A stretch of 64,000 nucleotides of DNA from an uncultured Mollicutes bacterium. Lineage in GTDB: Bacteria > Bacillota_I > Bacilli_A > RFN20 > CAG-826. Shown in pieces: positions 50,741 to 58,263 of this stretch (positions within the stretch are counted from its first letter, which is position 1; each line of letters starts with the position of its first letter). Made by a program: the position numbers and the translations under genes. The stretch lies in the NCBI GenBank assembly GCA_900539595.1, contig UQCQ01000001.1, positions 62,001-126,000 on the forward strand, read 5' to 3'. Below the pieces are notes generated by a model. It made no database searches, was not told the origin of the DNA, and saw only the letters and a program-made list of their open reading frames with translations.

Positions 50741-52399
50741 ATGCTAGAACGATTAACGATTCATAACCTTGCCATTCTCTCCAACGTCGATGCTCATTTC
50801 CACGACGGATTCACGGTTTTAACCGGTGAAACCGGAGCAGGAAAAAGCCTTGTCATCGATTCTTTATCTTTATTATTGGGCGCACGCGCATCCACCGAAC
50901 TCATCCGCGCCGGTGAAGATAAAGCCTCCATCCAAGGCATTTTCACTTCTTCTCCACGTATCGAGGCATTCTTGGCTAAACGCGATATTCCTTCCCAAGA
51001 CTCACTCACCGTTGAACGCATCATTGGGCGAAGCAAAAGCTACGCCAGAATCAACGGAGTCACCGTTTCTTTACCCGATTTGCAAAAATTAGGGAGCGAG
51101 CTCGCCGACATCCATTCCCAATTCGATTTCCAAAAGATTTTAAACCCCGAAAATTATCTTTCCATTATCGATGGATTGTCCCCCTCGATCCTTGCAAACA
51201 CCTTAGAAGTCTACCAAGAAAAAAGAAACGCCTTCCTTAAAACCAAGGAAGAATACGAAGTTCTCAAAAAAGAGAAAGAGCAGTTGGACGCGGGCAAGGA
51301 TTTTTATGCTTATCAATACCAAGAGTTAAAAGCTTTGAATCTCTATGAAGGCGAAGAAGAGGAAATCGAAGCCCAAATCGATGTCTTGAAAAACTACGAT
51401 AAAGTCTATTCCCTTCACCAAGAAGCCAATCAAATTCTGCGCAGCGACTACTTCGATCAACTTTACGAATTGGATCAACTCCTCAAAAAACTATCCGGTT
51501 ACGAAAAAGAATACGAAGCCTACCAAGAAAAAATCGATGACCGTTATTACGAGCTTTCCGATTTGTTCGATGAATTGAAACGTAAACTCTCCGACATGGA
51601 TTATGACCCGGAGAAACTCGACGAACTGGAACAGAGGCAAAGCGACATCGAAGAATGCAAACGGAAATACCACCGTTCCTATTCCGAACTTTTGGAATAT
51701 CGCGATTATCTTCAAAAGGGATTTGGAGATAACGCCAGTTTAGAAGACGCGTTAAAGGAAAAAGAAAAAGCCAAGGAAGAGGCGTTCGAAGAAGCTTATA
51801 AGACGGCTTTGGAACTTAGCCAAATTCGTCAAAAAACATCTCTTAAAATCGAAAAAGAACTCGAAGCTGCATTAAAATCGCTTCTTCTTCAAGTTCAATT
51901 CCATATCGGCTTTGCCCCCATTTCGAAAAACGAGTCCGTCTTGGGAGAAAATGGTATCGACTCCGTGGATTTCTTAATCGAAACCAACGTCGGAGAAGGA
52001 ATGAAGAGCTTATCGAAAATCCTCTCTGGTGGGGAAGCTAGCCGCATCATGCTGGCTTTCAAAGCCTTGCTTATCAAAGCCAAGAAAATTCCAACCGTCA
52101 TCTTCGATGAAATCGATACGGGCTTAAGCGGGGTATCCGCGCAGGCGGTCGCGAATAAAATCGCCGAGATTTCTCTTTCCACCCAGGTGATTTCCATTAC
52201 CCATATGCCGCAAGTTGCCGCGCGTAGCGATCACCAGATTCTCTTATCCAAAAAGGTAAAAGAAGGCAGGACGTATGCCGAAATCAAGGAATTAGGATTA
52301 GACGAAAAGATTCGCCAAGTCGCTTATTTAATCAGCGGGGGCGATATTACCCAAAAACAACTCGATTACGCGACCGAAATGGTCATGAGCCATTCTTAA
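50741..52399 (+). CDS. recN: DNA repair ATPase RecN
   Basis: 552 residues from ATG 50741. This start gives the family N-terminus MLERLTIHNLAIL; an ATG at 50732 overlaps the -10 and is rejected. SMC-like plan: Walker A LTGETGAGKSLVIDSL (about 26-41), long coiled coil (about 145-370, Glu/Lys rich), signature LSKILSGGEASRIMLAFKAL and Walker B PTVIFDEIDTGLSG. RecN acts early in double-strand break repair. The end overlaps the convergent DUF362 gene by 4 bp. Confidence 0.96.
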   Translation: MLERLTIHNLAILSNVDAHFHDGFTVLTGETGAGKSLVIDSLSLLLGARASTELIRAGEDKASIQGIFTSSPRIEAFLAKRDIPSQDSLTVERIIGRSKSYARINGVTVSLPDLQKLGSELADIHSQFDFQKILNPENYLSIIDGLSPSILANTLEVYQEKRNAFLKTKEEYEVLKKEKEQLDAGKDFYAYQYQELKALNLYEGEEEEIEAQIDVLKNYDKVYSLHQEANQILRSDYFDQLYELDQLLKKLSGYEKEYEAYQEKIDDRYYELSDLFDELKRKLSDMDYDPEKLDELEQRQSDIEECKRKYHRSYSELLEYRDYLQKGFGDNASLEDALKEKEKAKEEAFEEAYKTALELSQIRQKTSLKIEKELEAALKSLLLQVQFHIGFAPISKNESVLGENGIDSVDFLIETNVGEGMKSLSKILSGGEASRIMLAFKALLIKAKKIPTVIFDEIDTGLSGVSAQAVANKIAEISLSTQVISITHMPQVAARSDHQILLSKKVKEGRTYAEIKELGLDEKIRQVAYLISGGDITQKQLDYATEMVMSHS

Positions 52400-53388
52400 C
52401 GGTCGTCTTGATCAAATGGAATGAGATTTTGCACGCAGTCTTTGGGCTGAATGCGGATTTCGTTGTTATCCAAATCAATGAGGACATAACGATCATTCCC
52501 CATGCCCATTTCTTTCATATAGCTTAATTGCCTTAAACCGTAGCGGGATTCCATGCGTTCCACCAAGGCGTGTTTCTCGTCTTCTTTCATCGCGTAGACG
52601 ATATCCACGCACGCCTGGTCGATAGCAAGAAGATCTAAAGAAGCCAAAATCCCTACGTTAGGAGTCACAACAGGCTCGGCACGGATTCCTTCGCAATCGC
52701 AGGACACGGACATATTGCGCATCACGTTGACGAAAGCGATTTGGTCCTTAAAGAATTCAAGGGTCGCCTTCGTGCTTTCCACCATGCGTTCCATGAATTC
52801 TTCCTTGGCAATGCTCCATGGATTGTTGGAATGGGGGTAGGTATGAATCATTGCTTTGCCAATGCGACCATCCGCCATTCCAATGGCGAGGTTTTTGTTC
52901 GAGCCACCAAAACCGCCTTGGGTATGTCCCTTGAAATGGGTCAAAACCAAAAGGGAATCATAATTTCTCGTATGAGATCCTACGCTCATTTCCTTGAAGT
53001 ATTTTCCGCCGTGGAGGGGAAGCATCGTCGTTCCTTCTTCATCCAAAATATCCACGGGGCAGAAAGTCCAACCGTTCTTTTCTAAGGTTTTTCGGTGGAC
53101 ATCCGTTGTATAACGGTCCCCTTCATAATACGTATTGGTTTCAACAATTGTCGCGTTGGGTAGCCGCGTGGCCAGCAAATCCTTCACCCAAGGACGGGGG
53201 AGGATATTGGGCCCGCCCGGTTCTCCCGTATGGACCTTAACCGCGACTTTCCCTTTTAAGGAAGCGGCGATTTTGTCGTAGGCTTTTTCTAGTCCTTTCG
53301 CGCTTAAATCGCGGGTAAAATAAACAATGGATTCGTTCCCCGTTCTTTCGTCATAAGGAACGTAATGGCTACCGTCTTTAAAATTCAT
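52396..53388 (-). CDS. DUF362 domain protein
   Basis: 330 residues from ATG 53388, after CGGAGAG; a GTG 6 bp upstream overlaps that site. DUF362 features: KVAVKVHTGEPGGPNILPRP, DSLLVLTHFKGHTQGGFGGS, KNLAIGMADGRIGK and the Asp-rich LLAIDQACVDIVYAM. Family members often have a C-terminal 2x[4Fe-4S] ferredoxin domain; it is absent here, although NVMRNMSVSCDCEGI keeps two Cys. Function of the family is unclear (proposed Fe-S or redox role). Confidence 0.85.
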   Translation of the reverse strand: MNFKDGSHYVPYDERTGNESIVYFTRDLSAKGLEKAYDKIAASLKGKVAVKVHTGEPGGPNILPRPWVKDLLATRLPNATIVETNTYYEGDRYTTDVHRKTLEKNGWTFCPVDILDEEGTTMLPLHGGKYFKEMSVGSHTRNYDSLLVLTHFKGHTQGGFGGSNKNLAIGMADGRIGKAMIHTYPHSNNPWSIAKEEFMERMVESTKATLEFFKDQIAFVNVMRNMSVSCDCEGIRAEPVVTPNVGILASLDLLAIDQACVDIVYAMKEDEKHALVERMESRYGLRQLSYMKEMGMGNDRYVLIDLDNNEIRIQPKDCVQNLIPFDQDDR

Positions 53389-53525
53389 AAGCACTCTCCG
53401 TTTGCTATCATCATTCTATTCCCGTCTCCCTTTATGTTAAATATAAAAATTACCGCGATTTTCATTTCTAGTTCGATATTTATCATTATCTAGTTTTTGA
53501 TACTAGTTCTTACATGAAATAAGTA

Positions 53526-53531
53526 TATAAT
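53526..53531 (+). promoter_or_regulatory. -10 element of the hemolysin III-like gene
   Basis: Consensus TATAAT; start would be near 53538, giving a 13-nt leader that carries the Shine-Dalgarno. Three CTAGTT copies lie just upstream (53468, 53490, 53503). Confidence 0.6.
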
Positions 53532-53550
53532 GAAGAAAAAGGAGGTTGTG

Positions 53551-54456
53551 ATGGAAACCTTGGAAGCTACCTTAAAACCCGAGCAAAAAATCAAATTGCA
53601 GCAAAAAGAAGTCTCGGAACGCACAAAGCAATATCGCGACCTAAAGCTCGATTACCTTCGTGACAAAGCCGCCTTAAAAGACCAGGCAAAAAAGGATTTA
53701 GAGGAAAGAAAGCAACAATATATCGTAGACAAACTTTCGATTGAGCAACCTTTAAAAGCAGAGAAATACCGTCTCAAAATCCAAAAGAAAAACCGGAACC
53801 GAGCTTTAAACGAAGCTCCACGAAGAGGAATTCTAGAAGAAGTCGGCAACGCGACAACTCATGGCGTCGGAGCCATATTGGGGCTAGTATGCCTAGGGTT
53901 AATGATTGCCAAGGCTAACGATGCGTGGAGTTTAACTGCCGCGATGATCTACGGGTCTTGTTTCTTTTTGCAGATGCTTTTCTCCTGTCTCTATCATTCC
54001 TTCCGCTGCGGCACCAGGGTCAAAAGAATCTTCCGACGCTTCGACTATTCTTCGATTTATCTCGCTATCGGAGGCACCTTCGCTCCGTTATGGCTCATTT
54101 ACATGCGAACCAAGATGTGGGGAGACGTCGCCTCAATCGCCTTCATCTCCGTCCAATGGGCTTTGATTGCCTTAGGCATCACTTTTGTCGCTGTCTTTGG
54201 TCCCGGAAGAGTTCGTTGGCTCCATTTCACTTTGTATTTTGTAATTGGTTGGAGTGCCATTTTGTTCTTCCCTTATTGGATTCGCGGGGACATCCCCTTG
54301 CTCATTTGGGAAATCATTGGAGGATCCGTCTATACCCTCGGCATGATTCCCTTCGCCTTGTTAAAGAAGAAACCCGTCGCCCATTTTATTTGGCACTTCT
54401 TCGTTTTAGCAGGTGCCATCCTCATGTGGACGGGCCTTTATCTCTACGTTTTCTAA
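53551..54456 (+). CDS. Hemolysin III family (PAQR-like) membrane protein with coiled-coil N-terminus
   Basis: 301 residues from ATG 53551, after AAAGGAGG; an ATG at 53530 lies at the transcription start. Residues about 10-95 are a highly charged Lys/Glu/Gln region likely to form a coiled coil, not part of usual HlyIII proteins (about 210 residues). The core has seven helices and the motifs EEVGNATTHGVGAILGLV, FSCLYHSFRC, RRFDYSSIYLAIGGTFAPLW and PVAHFIWHFFVLAGA, with the His residues that bind zinc in this superfamily. Role in membrane lipid homeostasis or hydrolysis is a family inference. Confidence 0.88.
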   Translation: METLEATLKPEQKIKLQQKEVSERTKQYRDLKLDYLRDKAALKDQAKKDLEERKQQYIVDKLSIEQPLKAEKYRLKIQKKNRNRALNEAPRRGILEEVGNATTHGVGAILGLVCLGLMIAKANDAWSLTAAMIYGSCFFLQMLFSCLYHSFRCGTRVKRIFRRFDYSSIYLAIGGTFAPLWLIYMRTKMWGDVASIAFISVQWALIALGITFVAVFGPGRVRWLHFTLYFVIGWSAILFFPYWIRGDIPLLIWEIIGGSVYTLGMIPFALLKKKPVAHFIWHFFVLAGAILMWTGLYLYVF

Positions 54457-54472
54457 ATCGTTTTCCTTCTAG

Positions 54473-54503
54473 CCACGTCTTTGCCCTCCAGGCGTGGTTT
54501 TTT
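54473..54503 (+). terminator. Terminator after the hemolysin III-like gene
   Basis: Stem CCACGTC / GGCGTGG (7 bp, one G-T) followed by TTTTTT. Confidence 0.85.
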
Positions 54504-54576
54504 GTTTTCCGTTCCTATGTTTTTTTGCTCCCAATGAAATTCTGCTAAAAAATAATGCGAACTGCTAAAAAAGCGC

Positions 54577-54582
54577 TAAAAT
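54577..54582 (+). promoter_or_regulatory. -10 element of a leaderless ABC-fusion mRNA
   Basis: TAAAAT ends 7 nt before ATG 54590; no Shine-Dalgarno. Confidence 0.6.
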
Positions 54583-54589
54583 AAAGAAC

Positions 54590-57223
54590 ATGATTGACGT
54601 GAAGGGGTTGGAACGCGTTTTCGTTAGCGGCAAGCATGTGACCAAAGCCTTAAAAGGGGTTGATTTGAAGTTGCCGAACACTGGGCTCGTTTTCATTATC
54701 GGAAAATCCGGAAGCGGCAAATCCACCTTATTAAATCTCATCGCGGGACTTGATAAGCCCACCGCTGGGCAGATTCTTTTCAACGGCAAAGACGTCTGCA
54801 AGTTCAACGAGAAGCAATTGGACGAATACCACTATTCCAACATCGGCTTCATCTTTCAAAACTATTGTTTGATTGACGAAATGAGCGTCGAAGCCAATAT
54901 TGCCATGGGCTTAAAAGAAAAGCCCAAGCATATCAAGCTTCAAATCCAGCAGGCATTGGATGATGTGGCCTTAAGCGGAATTGCCAAAAAACGTGTCAAG
55001 CACCTTAGCGGCGGACAAAAGCAGCGCATTGCCATCGCAAGGGCTTTAATCAAAGATCCACCCGTTTTGCTTTGTGATGAGCCTACGGGCAACTTGGACC
55101 GTCAATCCTCCGAAGACGTGCTCAAAATTTTAAAAAGGCGTTCGAGAACTTCTCTTGTTTTAGTCGTCTCCCATAACCTGCCTGAAGCCTATCGTTTTGC
55201 CGACCGCATCATCACGTTGTCTAAAGGGTTTATCGTAGAAGACCTTTCTTTCCGTCCGGAAAGCCACGTGGATACCGAAACCTTATATTTGTCTAACCCG
55301 GATGAAATGACTCCTGAACAAATCGAAGGGGTCAACAAGGCCTTGGCGGAAGGCCGCATCAAACGGATCCAGCCCCGAAAAGAACTTTTTCAGCCTAGTT
55401 CCCCCTGTCCCGATGAGCACGGGGAAGAAAAGAAACTGAAGGGCCACTTCTTCATGCCGATACCCACGATGATGAAGACCATCAACCATTCCAAATGGCG
55501 AATGGCCCTTTTTCCCATCCTCACGGGCATTTTGCTTTCTTTGTTCTCTTGTCTGTTCTCCCTTTATCGATTTGATGCAAGCGAATACGCTTCGACTGCT
55601 TATCGCCAAAGCGAGAAAACGGATTTCATCATGCAAAGAGGGGCGCTAACAAAAAACGGAAAAACCACCGTCAACCGCCTTTTGCCGATCCAAGACGAAG
55701 AATGGCAAGTTCTCAACGACGATTACGAGGGCAAATATTACCCCATTTATAAATTCCCCATTTCTCTGCCTTTCGCCGATACCGATCGGCTTGCCATCGA
55801 TGGGACGGTCAATGCCGCCTATATGTCAAGCGTGTGGGTCAATCAGTCTCAGGGACTTATGATTGTCGACAACGACTTCTTGATGTCCCATTTGAAAGTC
55901 GACCAAATCGAATACGTCGCTTTGGCGGAGAAGACCTGCCCTACCGGCATCTACGTCACCGATTATTTTGCCGACGCCATCCTCGTCCAGAAATCCAGCT
56001 ACAAATCTTATAACGACTTTGTCGGAAAATACGCGCAAATCGGGCGCCTCCGAAACGGAACCGTTTACGTGAACGGGATCATCAAAACCGATTACAAAAA
56101 TAAAATCAGCGGTCTGCTAGACGAGTTTGGCAAAGGAGAGGAGAATTCCGCCATCTTGCAAAGTCAATACGAAAGCGAGTTGGAATATTTGTCCTACGCC
56201 CTCAATTTCGTTTATACCCAAAACAAAGACTTCATGGAGGATTTAAAGTCGGACACCAATACCATGCCCCTGCTTTTTTTGCCCCACGGCTCTTTTTTTT
56301 CCTCTGCCACGGGCTGGAAAGCGACAACAACCAGCTGCCAAACAAGCTACAGTTCCCTCCTAAAAAAGGGAGAGATCCTTCTCACGGATAATGTGGCCGC
56401 GCAAATATTCAAAGTGGGCGATCATAACGAATTGGCCAACCTCATCCACAAGGGCAACGATGAAGGCGGATTCTCCTTCTCATTGGGGACGGTTTCCCAA
56501 AAAAATAGCACCGAGATAGACTATGCCCCGTTCTTGCAAGGATGCAAAATCCGTCTTTATTCCGATTACGACGACGAAACGTTGGCACGCTACTCCATCA
56601 CTTCGGCTGCGATATCCATCCGCATGAGCAAAGAGGATTATTTGGAATTCCGGTACCGCGAGCTTTTCCCCTATGCCATCGCCTTTGATTCTCCTGACCA
56701 GTTTGATTATGTTTCTTCGCTTTTGTCCCCTTACCATTACGCGGCCAAAAGCGTCCTTTATGACGTGATGAGCCAAGTGGCTTCTGGCATTTCCATCTTC
56801 TCTCAAGCTTTCCGTATCCTCTCCCTCATTTCCATCTTGGGATCGGCCGTTCTCTTGGTTCTTTTCTCCATCTCCTTGATTCAATCCCAAAAATACAACA
56901 TCGGGGTATGGAAAGCCCTAGGGTATCGAGGAAGGGATCTATCTTGTTATTTCACGCTGGAAACTTTGTTTTTCACCCTTCTCTCCTCCCTTTGGTTTGG
57001 CGCGGGTTACGTCCTTATTTCAAACATGCTGAACCGCGTTTTAACGCAGGCACTATTCCGTTCCAGCCACTCATCCAGCGTCATCCGCATCATTTCCTTC
57101 ACCTGGCACAATTACTTTATGGGGATTGGCATCGCACTCGGAGTGGTACTCATTCTGGTGTTCGGCTTCTTGCTGATGTTACGAAAAGAAAAAGCCATCG
57201 ACGTCATCCAAAACAAGGAATGA
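54590..57223 (+). CDS. ABC exporter with fused ATPase and FtsX-like permease (MacB-like)
   Basis: 877 residues. ATPase (1-230): Walker A IGKSGSGKSTLLNLIAG, signature VKHLSGGQKQRIAIARAL, Walker B VLLCDEPTGNLD, VVSHN. After a linker, one helix (about 303-325), an extracellular domain of about 400 residues, and three helices (about 744-768, 787-813, 843-865): the 1+3 topology of MacB-type mechanotransmission transporters. Substrates of such proteins are peptides, lipids or lipoproteins; unknown here. There is no adaptor (MacA-like) gene nearby. Leaderless by its -10 position. It is followed by a convergent membrane protein gene. Confidence 0.9.
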   Translation: MIDVKGLERVFVSGKHVTKALKGVDLKLPNTGLVFIIGKSGSGKSTLLNLIAGLDKPTAGQILFNGKDVCKFNEKQLDEYHYSNIGFIFQNYCLIDEMSVEANIAMGLKEKPKHIKLQIQQALDDVALSGIAKKRVKHLSGGQKQRIAIARALIKDPPVLLCDEPTGNLDRQSSEDVLKILKRRSRTSLVLVVSHNLPEAYRFADRIITLSKGFIVEDLSFRPESHVDTETLYLSNPDEMTPEQIEGVNKALAEGRIKRIQPRKELFQPSSPCPDEHGEEKKLKGHFFMPIPTMMKTINHSKWRMALFPILTGILLSLFSCLFSLYRFDASEYASTAYRQSEKTDFIMQRGALTKNGKTTVNRLLPIQDEEWQVLNDDYEGKYYPIYKFPISLPFADTDRLAIDGTVNAAYMSSVWVNQSQGLMIVDNDFLMSHLKVDQIEYVALAEKTCPTGIYVTDYFADAILVQKSSYKSYNDFVGKYAQIGRLRNGTVYVNGIIKTDYKNKISGLLDEFGKGEENSAILQSQYESELEYLSYALNFVYTQNKDFMEDLKSDTNTMPLLFLPHGSFFSSATGWKATTTSCQTSYSSLLKKGEILLTDNVAAQIFKVGDHNELANLIHKGNDEGGFSFSLGTVSQKNSTEIDYAPFLQGCKIRLYSDYDDETLARYSITSAAISIRMSKEDYLEFRYRELFPYAIAFDSPDQFDYVSSLLSPYHYAAKSVLYDVMSQVASGISIFSQAFRILSLISILGSAVLLVLFSISLIQSQKYNIGVWKALGYRGRDLSCYFTLETLFFTLLSSLWFGAGYVLISNMLNRVLTQALFRSSHSSSVIRIISFTWHNYFMGIGIALGVVLILVFGFLLMLRKEKAIDVIQNKE

Positions 57224-57252
57224 CATCGACGGCCGTTCAGTCGTTTACGGGA

Positions 57253-57840
57253 TTAGAATGCCCAATCTTTATTTTTGCAAAGGGTGTAAGATCCGCCAAA
57301 AAGCAAGCCCAACGATGCCGCATAGAACATCGTCTCGGCGAGCTTAGCCCCCGAAAAGCCTCCGCCATTAACGAGGGTAATAATCAAAACGATCACGTAA
57401 GACAAAAGGACAAAGGCGCAATAGAGGATGCTGCTCCAGGCAAAAACCAAACCAAGGAGTTTGCTATGGACGAAGAGGAATACGAACCCGCAGGCGATAA
57501 TCAAGGTAAACAACATTTTCGCAATGCCGGAAATAATCGCGTTGGCTTCCGCATTCCCAAAATTCATGGAATAAGAGCCGACCACGATGAGAATTAGTAG
57601 AGACGGAGCAATCGATTTGATGGTCCCTTGGCAATTTTGAGCCCCGAACAAGAAATAGAAATAAAAGCCAATTAAAACGACAAGAACGAAAATCTCTGCG
57701 ATGAATTTCATGAGAGAGGTGATGTCGTTTCCTAAGCTAGGAACCCCTTCAGAAAGAAGGTAGTAAATGACCAACAAAATCCCCGAGATCAGAAACAGGG
57801 CATGGGCCAACGAATATTTGTGCGTCGTCGTATTTGCCAT
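57253..57840 (-). CDS. Small multi-pass membrane protein, unknown
   Basis: 195 residues with five or six hydrophobic helices (about 10-30, 42-65, 75-92, 98-118, 120-150, 165-185) and short charged ends. AAAGGAG precedes the ATG. No recognised motif. Its stop lies 29 bp from the convergent ABC gene. Confidence 0.72.
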   Translation of the reverse strand: MANTTTHKYSLAHALFLISGILLVIYYLLSEGVPSLGNDITSLMKFIAEIFVLVVLIGFYFYFLFGAQNCQGTIKSIAPSLLILIVVGSYSMNFGNAEANAIISGIAKMLFTLIIACGFVFLFVHSKLLGLVFAWSSILYCAFVLLSYVIVLIITLVNGGGFSGAKLAETMFYAASLGLLFGGSYTLCKNKDWAF

Positions 57841-57901
57841 AATAAATCTCCTTTAAGCGCGGTTGATTTTATCGCTATTTAGGGGCCTATGGCACGTAAA
57901 A

Positions 57902-58111
57902 TTACTTCAATAAATCGATAATTTTTTCGCGGAATTCAAGAAGCCAAACATCCCTGAGGGGATAATCGGTGAAATTGTCTTTCACTCCTTCTTTTTCCAG
58001 CAAGTCCAAGACGAACGATTTTAATGTAGAGGACGTTCCCTTTTTCCAAACGGGTTGAGCCTTGAGAAAAAAACTACGGGAAGAGTCGCAAGGGGAAGGG
58101 AAGGAATTCAT
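57902..58111 (-). CDS. Small ORF, 69 residues, unknown
   Basis: Not recognised. The sequence is soluble, with a helical C-terminal half (LKSFVLDLLEKEGVKDNF, LLEFREKIIDLLK). There is no Shine-Dalgarno, but a TAGAAT (58120-58125) lies 8 nt before the ATG, the same layout as its neighbours. It could be a genuine small protein or the remains of a larger one. Confidence 0.4.
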   Translation of the reverse strand: MNSFPSPCDSSRSFFLKAQPVWKKGTSSTLKSFVLDLLEKEGVKDNFTDYPLRDVWLLEFREKIIDLLK

Positions 58112-58247
58112 ACAAGGATATTCTATTTTTTCATTGAAAAAGGAACTATCGAATAAAAAACGCTTTTTTGCATTTTTTTGACCTGAAAGACATTCGCAAG
58201 ATTTCTTGTTGGCTGCCCCCCTCCTATTCGATGAAATCGAGTTGGGG

Positions 58248-58253
58248 TAAAAT
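58248..58253 (+). promoter_or_regulatory. -10 element of a near-leaderless tex mRNA
   Basis: TAAAAT ends 10 nt before ATG 58264; AGACGGACTT lies between, without a convincing Shine-Dalgarno. Confidence 0.55.
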
Positions 58254-58263
58254 AGACGGACTT

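Noticed and set aside
57253..57597. Plus-strand frame of 229 codons running past the ABC fusion end
   Set aside because: It begins inside the ABC permease in another frame and overlaps the membrane protein gene antisense; composition is not protein-like.
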